A DNA stretch of 64,000 bases from Pseudomethylobacillus aquaticus (lineage in GTDB: Bacteria; Pseudomonadota; Gammaproteobacteria; Burkholderiales; Methylophilaceae), in contig NZ_RJVP01000001.1 in assembly GCF_003730115.1 (NCBI RefSeq), positions 62,001 to 126,000 of the forward strand, given 5' to 3'. The notes beneath the pieces are model-generated. The model was not told the origin of the DNA and searched no databases. It was given only the letters and a program-made list of their open reading frames with translations. The number at the start of each line of letters is the position of its first letter. Position 1 is the first letter of the stretch. The translations under genes and the position numbers were made by a program. Positions 40,071 through 51,700 of the stretch are shown here, one piece after another.

Positions 40071-41480
40071 ATGGCATATACCGATCCAGAGTTCATGCGC
40101 CAAGCAACCGGCGGAAACCGCAGCTTCCGTGACATGGCAAAAGAAACCTTCAGTCAGTTCAAGGCGGGGCCGTCGCCGAACGCAGGCGCCGGAGCTGGTC
40201 CAGGCGCTGCGCCAAACACAGGCCCGGCCAGTCCAGCTGGCGGGATCAAACCTCCAGGCTCAAACCCTAATGTGCTGGCCAGACTCAAGACTGGCAATCT
40301 CGGCACCGTGGGCCGTGTAGCCGGGGTAGGGGCTGGTGGCGCTGGCCTTGCGTATCAGGCAAGCGACATCTACAAGAATGGCCTCAACAAGCAGAACGGC
40401 GCAGCGGCTGCTGGTTACGGGATGATGATGATACCCAGCCTCCCGACCGCAGTGGGCGGCGCAGCCTTGGTTGCTGCAAGCCCATACCTGACGCGAGATC
40501 GCGGTGAGGCTGTCGTGGGGGGGCTTGTCGGCAGTAATGCGCCAGCCCAGAGGACGTTCTTGGGCGGTCTGGTCGGCAACCAGCAAGGAAACCCCATTGC
40601 TGAGCTGCGCAGCACGCTACTCAACGCACCAGTCCGTGCGGAAGTGGCACGCAAGGCGGCAGAGGCGGAAGCTGCAGCGAAGCTGAAGTTGGAGGAAGAC
40701 AAAGGCCCCAACACGCTGGTGGGGAGCAACTTCAACGAGACCTTTCAGAAGCCGTTCCAAGATGAGGAGGGCAGGCCGATTGCCGGGACGAAGGCGGGAG
40801 TAGCCGCTGGTGGCCAGCCCAACAGACCAGCTGCAACGCCAGAAGCCATCCAGCTGCTGCGCCAGTCGATCAATGAGGCGAACAAGCTGCAAAACCCATT
40901 CAAGGCACAGGTGAGCGGCCAGGTGGGGGATGGACCATTCTCAGGAATCATCGGCCTTCAGCAAGCGCTGGGGGCAGGACTCTCGGCCAAGGCAGGCAAC
41001 AATCTTGCTGCACTGCGCTCAACGTTGCTATCGAGCGGAGCGGGGGCGTTGCAGGATGCAAGCCTCAAGCAAGTGGAGCTGGACAAGGCAGCACAGCTGA
41101 ACAAGTCGCTGGCGGAGTTGGCAGCCCTGAATGATGATAACGACGAGACGGGCAAAAATCGTGAGAATCTTCGCAAGACAATTCTCACCTATCTAGGCAA
41201 AGAGCCGCGGGCGAACTTCGAGTTTAAGGAAGTTGGTGGTGGCAATGATCCTACCGACCCGACCAGGGTTCTTCCGAAATCACTTGCTGTTGCAAATGCC
41301 CAGACTGGACAGGTCGATATCAGGTCTGTCAATCCGGGATATTTGCCTGGCAACAATCAAGCTGGCCAGTTCAACCCTCAGACTGCTGTCGTCGGTAAAA
41401 CTTACATTCATCAAGGAATACCAAAGCAATTCGTTGGCTTTGATGAAAATGGCCAGGCTATGATGAACGACTTCAAGTAG
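40071..41480 (+). CDS. Gly/Ala-rich internal virion protein
   Basis: 469 aa from ATG 40071. Residues 30-75 are Gly/Pro/Ala-rich (AGAGPGAAPNTGPASPAGG), then hydrophobic glycine-rich stretches (VAGVGAGGAGLAYQAS; GYGMMMIPSLPTAVGGAALV) that could insert in membranes. The remainder is helical and charged. Fits the ejection-protein group; ends at a bidirectional terminator. Confidence 0.72.
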   Translation: MAYTDPEFMRQATGGNRSFRDMAKETFSQFKAGPSPNAGAGAGPGAAPNTGPASPAGGIKPPGSNPNVLARLKTGNLGTVGRVAGVGAGGAGLAYQASDIYKNGLNKQNGAAAAGYGMMMIPSLPTAVGGAALVAASPYLTRDRGEAVVGGLVGSNAPAQRTFLGGLVGNQQGNPIAELRSTLLNAPVRAEVARKAAEAEAAAKLKLEEDKGPNTLVGSNFNETFQKPFQDEEGRPIAGTKAGVAAGGQPNRPAATPEAIQLLRQSINEANKLQNPFKAQVSGQVGDGPFSGIIGLQQALGAGLSAKAGNNLAALRSTLLSSGAGALQDASLKQVELDKAAQLNKSLAELAALNDDNDETGKNRENLRKTILTYLGKEPRANFEFKEVGGGNDPTDPTRVLPKSLAVANAQTGQVDIRSVNPGYLPGNNQAGQFNPQTAVVGKTYIHQGIPKQFVGFDENGQAMMNDFK

Positions 41481-41491
41481 CGACCACAACA

Positions 41492-41517
41492 AAAAACCCC
41501 GCAATGGCGGGGTTTTT
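41492..41517. terminator. Bidirectional terminator
   Basis: AAAAACCCCGC-AATG-GCGGGGTTTTT forms an 11-bp stem, with U-runs in both directions. It ends the rightward virion block and the leftward toxin-antitoxin pair. Confidence 0.9.
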
Positions 41518-41752
41518 ATAACGCTTCATAGAACTGATCTTTTGTAACTCCCGCCTGTCTGGACATGGATTTTATCAGGTCATGAGAGAAAGGCGCTTTT
41601 GGGCAGTCAACTGTTACTTTGTAAAGCTGGCCGTCTTCAACTTTTTTCCATTGCACATGAGAGCTTGCATTCTGATTTCCTTCTTTAAACCCTAGGTTTG
41701 TCAGGATGCGCTTAACCTGCCTACATGTGAGTGGAGGATAAATGCTACTCAT
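41516..41752 (-). CDS. hicA: HicA-family toxin
   Basis: 78 aa from ATG 41752 (MSSIYPPLTCRQVKRIL). The double-stranded RNA-binding-like fold has the catalytic His in ASSHVQWKK and the typical start LTCRQVKRILTNLGF. HicA proteins cut mRNA. It follows its partner with a 4-bp overlap and ends at the bidirectional terminator. The longer start at 41761 adds three residues only. Confidence 0.8.
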   Translation of the reverse strand: MSSIYPPLTCRQVKRILTNLGFKEGNQNASSHVQWKKVEDGQLYKVTVDCPKAPFSHDLIKSMSRQAGVTKDQFYEAL

Positions 41753-42093
41753 GCAGCGCAAGGAGTAAGCGGTATTGGCTCCTTGAATGCACTTGCAGAG
41801 GTTTGGCGCTTTTGTCTAAAGTTAGAGATAAAGTTATACCAATGCCATTTGATAAAATGGGAAATTGGTGCTTTGCGTGAAAGCAGCTGATCGGCAAACT
41901 CACGGTCTTCGCCTACAAGCGCATCTTTCAAGTAATCGAAGATTTGTGCCTCCAACTTATGCTTTACCTCATCCAAGCTGTCCGCCTGAGCAGCCAAATC
42001 AAAGTCAATACAAAAAGCCTGCCACTGATTACCAATGGGCTCGGCATAGCATCTAAGAATAAGATTTTTGAGACTGATTTCTGGATTATTCAT
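41749..42093 (-). CDS. HicB-like antitoxin candidate
   Basis: 114 aa from ATG 42093 (MNNPEISLKN). The stretch LRCYAEPIGNQWQAFCIDFDLAAQADSLDEVKHKL in outline resembles the partial RNase H fold of HicB, which masks HicA. The usual C-terminal DNA-binding domain is not obvious; a positive Trp/Lys-rich tail is present. Antitoxin-first order and the 4-bp overlap fit a HicBA-type unit. A different adaptor protein cannot be excluded. Confidence 0.6.
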   Translation of the reverse strand: MNNPEISLKNLILRCYAEPIGNQWQAFCIDFDLAAQADSLDEVKHKLEAQIFDYLKDALVGEDREFADQLLSRKAPISHFIKWHWYNFISNFRQKRQTSASAFKEPIPLTPCAA

Positions 42094-42747
42094 GCCATAC
42101 TCCTTATTACTTAATTTGGAATTGCGTTGCATTTGACACTAAGTCAAAAGTAGGACGCTCACCAAAAACATATCGGCGAACATGCTGTCTTTACCAAAGA
42201 CCCGCATGACGCCGATGTTTTAATCACATTTTTCGTATAAAGCGAATTCATCGGCAGATAATCAAACTGATAAATCACTCTACACTGCTAGTGACACTGA
42301 ACCTTTTGTCAAGTTCTTTTATATTCACAATGTAAATAGTAGTGTACCGCTTGCGGAATAGCAATTCACTTAGGAATTATTATCGGTCTAAAAGGCGCTT
42401 TCATGAGAAAAGTGTTGTAGAAGGATCTTTTGTCATTCTGGCGCATTATGGAATAGCCACGCTTTTGCTACGAAACGGAATAACTGACCAACAGTGCTGC
42501 CATTATAGCGAGCGCCGCAATATCAAAAGCCAAGTCGTAAACGTCGCGCTTCCACATACTATGTCCCTCCATGTCGAAGCCATGGTAAATCTGCAAACGG
42601 CTTCAAACTATCCCCAGTTCGTCCGCATCCAGCCCCCGCATTACGTGTGCGAATAATGATCTATAAATGCCCCACGTAATACCCCGTCCAGGCTAACAAC
42701 GCTCACAGTTTGATTAGCATGGTCACCAGCACTTACAAGGAGCTGGT
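42094..42747. other. Non-coding stretch before the giant gene
   Basis: About 650 bp without a convincing gene, AT-richer in 42180-42350. It must hold the leftward promoter of the toxin pair and probably a rightward promoter for the giant gene; I cannot place either confidently. A TTGACA on the minus strand (complement of TGTCAA near 42308) is a -35 candidate without a good -10. A 104-codon frame at 42342-42656 is not protein-like. Confidence 0.5.
42693..42706 (+). repeat. Dispersed boundary repeat CTAACAACGCTCAC
   Basis: Second exact copy of the 14-mer at 37874-37887, here in intergenic DNA 55 bp before the giant gene. Confidence 0.55.
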
Positions 42748-45700
42748 ATGGCCATCGTTAAAATCCCTCAGTCCGAATTCCAGAACATCACACCAGTTGA
42801 GGACACTGGCGTGGTTCGCGGCGGCGTCGATCTCGGCATCAACCTACTGCGGGGCACGCTTAATGCGGCCAAGGGCATCAGTGATTCGGTAAAGGTCAAT
42901 AACCCGGTATCCAAGGCGATCCAGACCGGCACGGAGTTTGTGGGCAAGGGCTTGTCACCAGGCGCCGTGGCGCAAGAGCAAATCAACGCACAACGATCAG
43001 CAGGGGCTGCTGGCAAGGGGGCTGGCACCGAGATCGGGGCGGCATTACAGAACTTTGCGGATGCACCGCTTGATACCATCGCCCAAGGGGCCGGGACGAT
43101 TGTGCCGACGTTGCTTGCGCAGCGCCTGCCGGGCGTTCGTAACTCTCCCGTAGCCCAGAAGGCGGTAGGGGCCGGAACGGGTGCGGCAATGGCCGCAGGC
43201 TTCGTTAAGAGCGGTATCTATGATGGTGTTGAAAAGGATTACCTGGCCAGTGGCGCATCACCTGAAGAAGCCGCTGCGCGCGCCGAAGATGCGCAGCGCT
43301 ACACCGGTGAGAACTGGGATCAGATTGCGCTAGGTGCTGGATTAGGTGCCTTGGCGAGTGTAAGTGGTGTAGAAAAGGCGCTTTTGCCTGGCGTTCTCGG
43401 GGCCGGTGCAAAGGCGCAGGTCGGCCAAGGCGTTCGTAACATGCTGAAGGAAACGCTCAAGGGCGGGTTCGCGGAAGCCATCCCTGAAGCCATCCAGGGT
43501 GGTCAAGAGCGGCTTGCCGAGAACGTGGCCCTGCAGCGAGAAGGGTTCGATGTGGACACCTTCAAGGGCGTTGCCGGTAACGCAACCCTCGAAGGCTTGG
43601 CCGGTGGTGTGCTTGGTGGCGGAGTGGGTGCTGCACAAGCCGCCATCAGCCCTCGTGAGAAGCTCAAGCAAACCCTGCTGGAAAGCGGATCACCAGGCCC
43701 GCTTACCCAGGCGGCAGTGGCCGGCATTAACAGCGGCGCATCGGACAATATCGCTGCGGCTGGCGCCACGCAAACACCGTCTCGCTTGGAACCGATGCGG
43801 GATTTCGTGGAATCAAATCAGGACGGCCTTGAACGGCTCATCAGCGGCGCTGGTGGCGTGGCCGGTGTTCGCCGCGTGCTGGGTGACCAGGCGGCCAGCG
43901 AGTTTTCAGCCTTCTACAACATTGCACGCAATCCAGAGGCCTCGCCAGCGGCACGCAAGCTTGCACTTACCGCAGTGGGTGCAATCAGCCAGCGCATGAT
44001 AGATAGCGCACCGAGCCAAGACCAAGCAACCTCGTCCTTTGCAGTGCCGCCGCAACCACAGCAGGAGTCCAGCAATGTCAGCGTGCCTACTCAGCCAACC
44101 CCTACCAACGTGGATCAGCGAGCCGCTGGAGTTGGGATTGATAACGGAAACGGAAGCCCAGCACTTGTACCTTCTGGTGCAGATAACCCCGCAGGGAGAA
44201 GAAGTGATGATCAAAGAGGGCGACCAGGTATTGGGCAGAGCGGTGCGAGCAGTCGGGCTGCACCAGCAGTACCTGAACAAGCAGTTGATGCTAGAGCAGG
44301 GAGCGGCGATGCACTGACAGCAGCACCGGTAGCGCCAGCTGTTGGCGACATTGTCGAATCGGGTGGTGTGCGCTTCCGGAAGACCGAGAACGGATATGAA
44401 CGTGTTCAAGCGCCGGTGGACGTTGGCGGTACCGACATTCCTTTGATCAACGGCAACGACCAGAAGGCCAACGAAGCGGCTACGTCTGACCTGAATGAGC
44501 GGCCAGCGCCAACCGATGGCCAGAAGCAGGCTGGGAATTACAAGAAAGGCCAAATCAAGCTTGCCGGACTAAGTGTGTCAGTCGAGAACCCAGCTGGTAG
44601 CAAGCGGCAAGGTAAAGGCGCAGATGGAAAGCCGTGGAGCAACACCATGGCCGGTCACTATGGCTATATCAAGGGCGTTGCAGCACGGGCGCCTGACAAG
44701 GAGCACGTGGATGTATACGTGAAGCCCGGTAGTCCCGATGACTTTGCAGGTGATGTCTATGTGGTGAATCAGGTTGACCCAGTTACAGGGAAGTTCGACG
44801 AACCCAAGGTCATGATGGGGTATGACTCGCAGGAGGAGGCGGAGCAGGCATACCAAGCAAGCTATTCAGATGACTGGAAGGGTAATGGCGGCGTGGTGCC
44901 GGTGGCAATGCCAAAGTTCAAGGAAATGCTGCAGGATAAACAGGCCTTCCTGAAGCCAGTTGTAGCTGAAGCTGTGACGCAGATCCCTGAAAAAGTACTC
45001 GCACCACGTGTTGATTCAATTCCGTCGATGGCGTTTGGACCAGGTGCTATTCAGCCCAAAGTGATTGCAGAAGGTCGCCAGCTTTTCCGTGAAACAAACC
45101 AAAGTGGGCTGGATGACCTGCTGCGTGGTGATTCCACGTTTGATTACAACGGCGTCTTTGTTGCTGACAACAAGGACATCGCAATCGGGCAGAGCGACAA
45201 CAAAGGTGTAATGGTGGAGTTTCGCCCAAACTCGTTGAGTGGTCGAGAAAACATCAAGCCTGGAACAGGCAACATAGCAGGCCGGGAATACAAAGTTGAT
45301 ATTGTGGCACCGCGTGCCGTGCAGTCTGTAACGTTCGCCAATCCAAAGTTTGAAAAAGGCTTAGGCGGTATTTCAATACGCCGCCTGAAAGCGGAGTTCG
45401 ACAGGGAAGTAAATCCTGACGGAAGCATTACCTATACACGGAAGCCACAATTCGGCTCTTCAGATCTTGCGGCATTGCAGGATTCTTCTCCATCGCAAGA
45501 AGCCAAGCCACTGAAGGGTGCAGACAAGTACAACTCACTGGTCGCGCAGTGGAATGACCTTGCAGATCGCTACAAAGCCGCCGACGATCAGGGCAAGGCC
45601 ATCATCAAGCCAGCCATGGACTTGCTGGACTCTGAAATGAAGAAGGTGGGCCGCGAGTCCATGATTGATGCCAAGCGACAGATAGCTGAGGCGGGCAAGA

Positions 45701-48700
45701 AGAGGGCTGCAGAGGAAGCTGAGCAATTCAAGGCCATGGCGCAGGGTGAACGCTTGCGCCCTTCCGAGTTTTCAGAGGGCAAAGGCATATTTTGGGAAAA
45801 GACTGGGCCAGACGAGTGGACCGGCCGTGGCGAGTGGTTCAATTCTGGCAAGACCATGACCAGTTCGGAAATGGCCGCGCGTGGCGGTTTTTTGCCCATG
45901 CCGGCCACCGTGTTTCAAGCGGAGTCGAAGGTCGAAGGCGTTGCAAAGACGGCGGATCCAGCAGAAGAAGATGATGGTTTCATTAAAATGACTAAACAAG
46001 AGCTGCAGGATGAGCAAATCAGGCAGCAGCAAGAACGCATCGCGGAAGAAAAGAGAAAGCGCCCAACTGACGAGCGCGGAAAAAGAGTGAAAGCTCAGAA
46101 AATTGAGGAGTTAGAAAAACGCTTAGAGGAATACAGGATATTCATTGCAAAGCAGAATCGCCCTCAGCCTGAAGGTGGCAAGCAAGGCAGCTTAATTCAG
46201 TCGAAAACGTCAGAAGCTGATGAGCCCAGTCTAGGCGCGGATTCTGTGTCGAAATTGAATGATGAGGCCGGGGCTGAAGAAGGCAAACAGCAAGTAGCCA
46301 CCAAAGGCGAGACCCCGGCGGCGGACTATCAAAATCGCCAGCACACTGTGGCTGTTCACAAGAATCTGTTTGAACGGATACTGGATTACAAGGTAACTGC
46401 CGATGAGGTAAAAGCTTCGTTTAATAGCCTGATCGACAACAAGGAAAGCTTGCTGGAAGAATTGGGGAAGATGACCAAGCCTGAGTTGCTTGATCGATTC
46501 CCCGGAATTGGATTCCGCTACAAGAACGAGCGCAAAGACCGTGTGATTGAGGCGGCTTATAACGATATGCTGGACGACTTTGCTTTGCGCAATTCCATCA
46601 GCTGGGGGATGAGTTCTGGTCTGGATGGGTATGCTGCAGGTGTCCGGGCTTTCATCGAAAAGATCACCGATGAGGATGTAAGAGCCTACGCTGACAAGGT
46701 GAACGCTGCCCGTTCAGAGCGCGAGGCCGAGAGGCAAGGGCGCAATGCCGGTATGCAGGAGCCCAAAACCCTAGACGACTTCCAGAATTTGCTGCGTTCC
46801 AAGATGGGGACGGGTCTTGATTTCAAGCAGGCACGCCTTTCGTTGTCACCAGAGCAAAGAGCGACCTTTGACGACCTTACTGCGTCCAAGACCATGGCAG
46901 AGCGTGCTGGCCGCAAGGAAAATCAAAAGACCGAAGTGCGCGTTGCTGGCCAAACCGTAAGTGGCCAGATCATCGAAACAAAGCACACCAAGAAGGGACA
47001 CGATCTCTACGTGGTGCAGCTTTCAGAGCGCATCGAGCGCGATGACTACAACACGCTGAATGCCGGTGCAAAGAGCCTTGGTGGCTATTACTCTGCGTTC
47101 CGTGGCAACGGTGCTGTACCGGGTTTTCAATTCACAACCCGTGAGAACGCAGAAGCATTCGTTGCGCTTGCCGGTGGGAACAAGGAAGCCGCACAAGATG
47201 CCGTCAAGGAGCGTCGTGACGCTTTTGAGGATGATCGCTCACAGTCAGCAGTAGAGCGGTTGACCGAAATGGCAGCAAAGCTGGAAGAGCGTGCAGATTC
47301 TGAGTTGAATCGGGATCGCAAGGTCAACACCACGCGTCGTGCTGGCATGGCTGAGCGTGCAGAACGCGCTGCGTCAGCAGAAAAGGCCACGGCCAAGACC
47401 ATGCGCAACATTGCGAACGCCATTCAAACTGGATCCGCAAAATACCTCGGTCAAGTCCGCCAGAAATCGCAGGTTGAGTATCTGCAGCGCGCGCTGACGA
47501 GTGCGCAGTTAGAAATGCTGCGTCAGCAATATCCATCCTATGCTGATCAAGAGAAGCACAAGTTCGATCCGATGACGCCAGAAGTCGCAGACTATGCCGA
47601 ATTCCCAGGCTACCGCCTGCGACGTTCAGACTGGGCGGCACTGGGCCGCGCCATGGTGGAGATTGATGGTCTGAAAACGGACGGCAAGCGGATTTTGTCT
47701 GTTGCTGATGACGTGACTGCCGCATATCTCAAGTTCGCAAAAGAGAACATCACCAAGGTCGGCGTCTTCGCCAACCAGAAGGGTGAACGTGCCGTGTTCA
47801 CCAGCAAAGCCGATGCCGAAAACTCAATTTCACGATCTGGATTCAAAGGAAAGGCCGTCGTACTGCCATTCAAGCGTGGTGAGAATCTGATTGTTCTCAG
47901 CCCGGCCGAGGCCCAGTTGCGTGGAATTTGGCGCGGGGACGATGACCAATACATCGAGGTACGCAGCGACTTTGGTGCTGAGCTGGTGCAGAAGATAGGC
48001 AAAGCAAATCGCCGTGCAGCCAAAGTTGAGTTGCCCTGGCAACTTGAAAACGCCCACGACCGTCGTGAAAAGCTGAGACGCATGGGGATAGAAACGCCTG
48101 CAGAGTTCCGCGCTGCATTGCGAGAAATGATCAGCTTGCGTGAGACACCGGCAGAATCTGACAAGGTTAAGAAGCTTGAACGCGCGATGGTTGGACGGCG
48201 CAATGACGGCCTTGATTTCTTCCCGACCCCGTCCAGCACTGCCGATGAGATGGTGGAGGCTGCCGACATCAAGGACGGCATGACGGTGTTGGAACCGTCT
48301 GCAGGCATGGGCCACATTGCGGAGCGCATCCGTGAAACAGGTGTTGAGCCTGATGTGGTGGAGATTTCTGGGGATCGTCGGGAGCTTCTTGAAGCCAAAG
48401 GATTTAACGTCGTTGCCTCGGATTTCATGGAGCTGACTGAGCAGTATGACCGTATCATCATGAACCCGCCGTTCAGCGACAGACGCGACGAAGCGCACGT
48501 GCGACATGCCTACGAGTTGCTGAAGCCGAATGGTCGTCTGGTGGCCATCATGGGCGAAGGCGTGTTCTTTGGTAGCGATCGAAGAGCAGGCGAGTTCAGG
48601 GACTGGCTGGAAGCTGTCGGCGGTACCTCAGAAAAGCTGGAATCAGGCACATTCATGGACCCATCGCTGCCGGTGACTACGAGTGTTGCCGCGCGCATGG

Positions 48701-51700
48701 TGGTCATCGATAAGGGCACCGGCCCAGCATTTAGCCGCAGCGCCATGAAGTCTGTCGATGCCAACATTCAGCGCGGTGAGCGTGCCATGAACCAGGTGCT
48801 GCTTGATCGGGCTGACGTTGCTCGTGCGATGTACCACAACGAGCTTGGCTGGATTGATTTTGTGTGGGGCGATAACCTCAAGGGCGTTCAGCACATCATC
48901 AAGCAGAGAACCATCAAGGATGGATTGACCGTTGATCAGGTTTATCAGCTACTGACTGAGCGCATTGTGGATGCGGTTGCCACCGGGAACCTCGTGCGTG
49001 TCCGAGAATTTCAAGTATCGAGACAGGTAGTTCTTGAGAAAAACGGATACGAGGCCGTGCTGGTCAGAAACAAAGGCTCGAATGGCTGGGTGTTGAGCGG
49101 CTGGAAAGTAAAAACGCCTGGTGCCAAGACGGGGGGAAATGACCCCGCCAAGGCTACTGACACAGCCGCTGACTCTACCGACGGCCGTGCAGTTTCAGGC
49201 GTTATGGCCGAATTATCCTCCCTGGCTGAGCAAGCTGTCAACAACCCGGCCTTGTCACGTGGCGCTCCCGGTGGCATGCCTGTTGACGTGGTGCAGACCA
49301 TCACCGATGCCATTGGCCAGCGCTGGAAGGGGGCTCCCGAGATCATCGTCGTGTCGGACATGAATGATGCACGGATTCGCAAAGTGGTCCGCGATGAGAA
49401 CCAGCGCCAGTTGTCCCAAGGCGCCACCGGTGAGCCCGAAGGATTCTTCGACGCTGGGAAGGTCTATGTCGTGGCAAGCCAGATGCGCAGCGTCAACGAT
49501 GTGGTACGCGTGCTATTCCACGAGACCCTTGGCCATGCAGGATTGCGTGGTGTATTTGGTGAAGAGCTGAAGCCGATACTGCGTCAGATCGCCAACATGC
49601 GCAAAGCGGAAGTGGCCGCCAAGGCCGCCGAGTACGGTTTGAACATGGAGGTGGAGTCGGATCGCCTGATTGCTGCAGAGGAAGTGCTGGCCGTGATGGC
49701 GCAGACCAAGCCGGAAATTGGCTTTGTGAAGCGTGCTATTGCTGCGATTCGCGCATGGCTGCGTCAACACGTGCCGGGATTTGCCAAGATGCAGATGACG
49801 GATAACGACATCATCGCCAACTTCATTCTTCCGGCACGCCAGTTTATTGAATCAGGGCGTGCTGAGCTGAGTCTACGAGAGGGCCAGAACCCTCCGCTGC
49901 CTGCAATGAGTCGTGACGATGCGCGCGCGATCCTCAATGGTGAACCCGTTGCTTCACTGAATTCAGAAGACGCGCCCAAAGGGGGCTTCGCTGCCGTCGT
50001 GGACTGGGCGGCCGAGATATTTGCATCGCAAGGCGGGAAAGCTGTCCGGGATGGCTTTGGTGAAGTTGCGCTGGATCGACGTGCTGCAAAGGACTCAATG
50101 GCACATGGTGGTGCTAACCGCTACAAGAAGGTGGCTTTTGCTGCAGTGAAAGATGTGATTGAGAAGGGAGCGCTGGTCTGGTCCGGAAAGGACGGGCGCG
50201 AGGACAGCTATTACTTCTCAGGGCCAGTCGAGATCGATGGTGTCACGAATATTGAAACAGTGTTGGTGAAAAAAGATTTCAACACCAAGCGAATGTACTT
50301 GCACAGCATTATCACAAAACAAAACCTCCTGAACCAAGGAGTGTCCAGGGTTGATGCCGTAGCATCCGAACGGTCTGGCTCAATTGATTCAGAAGGCATT
50401 GCCAGAATACTGCAAAACCTGATGACAGACAATCAGGGCGATGGCAATACCGCGTTCAGCCGAGCCTCTACCGCCACCCCGGAAGGCGTGATGGGTTCCG
50501 GCGCACGCCGTGCTGCTTTCGACATGGGGGTAATGAACAAAGCACTCGATGTGCTCAAGCAACCATCCATGCGCACGTTCGGCGTTATCAGTGGCATTCG
50601 CACCCAGTTGGACAAGGCCCGCCAAGATCCAACTGGCTTTGGCCGCGTGTTCGACCTGATGGTGGGGTTCGAGAATGACTTACGCCGCACGGCAGCAAGA
50701 CCATCCACGTTGGCGCCGAGCATTTTCCCGGTGGACAACGAAGGCATGGTCAATGGTCTTAAAAAGCTGCTTAAGGGCAAGCAGAACAGCGCAGCCGATA
50801 AAGCCGTTGCTGATGCGTTGTTTGATGGCACGCTGGACGGGGATGACGCATTCAGCGGCAAGGTGTTCACGGATGCCGAACTCATGGACCGTGGTTTTAC
50901 ACCGGCTCAGGTCACCAAATACCGTGAAGCGCGCGCGGTGGTAGATGCAAGCCTGATGGAAGCCGCAGCAGCGACTGCTTTCCAGATGGCGCAGAAGTAC
51001 ATTCCGGGATACAAAGACGCCATCCGCGACAACCCGTCCATGGCCAGTGATCTGGTGCCAACCGCGCTTGAAAATGCGGCTCAGCGTGTGCAAGACAAGA
51101 TTTCAAGCACCGCAGATCCCAAGGAACTTGGCAGGCTTGAGAACCAACTACTCAGTATCACTGAGACCATTGATGCCGTTCGCCTCGTCTTCGAGCGCGT
51201 TGGGCAGCTGCAGCAGGCGGGTTACATGCCGCTGATGCGCTTCGGGAAATACACCGTCACCGGATATGACGCGACTGGGGCCGTTGAGTACCACGCCCGG
51301 TTTGATACGGAGACAGAGGCAAAGCTGGCCGAGTCCTGGGCAAAAGTCAGGTTTGAACGTGCGGAGCGCGGCATAGCACCGACAAACCCAAACACCCTAT
51401 TTGCTGGCGTTGACCCAGAGACCGTGAGCCTGTTCGTCAATCAGCTGGGCGTGAAATTTGGTGATGAGTCGGTCAACGAATCCGTGATGCAGGAGTGGTA
51501 CCGTCGCGCAGTCAGCGAGCGCAGCGCGTGGAAGAGATTGATCAACCGAAAGGGCACGCCTGGCTATGACGATGATATAGAGCGTGTGCTGGCATCATTC
51601 ATCACCTCCAATGCACGGTTCGCAGCGCAGGCCTACAATCGCGGCGGCATTCTGGATGCGATGAACTTCCTGCAAACAGATCCGGAGTACAAGCGCCGTG

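Noticed and set aside
37928-41480. Conventional tape-measure protein
   Set aside because: The two long genes are coiled-coil or Gly-rich and sit before a giant ejection protein without sheath or baseplate genes, which fits internal virion proteins of a short-tailed phage better.
42342-42656. 104-codon frame before the giant gene
   Set aside because: GTG start, no ribosome site, irregular composition; treated as non-coding.
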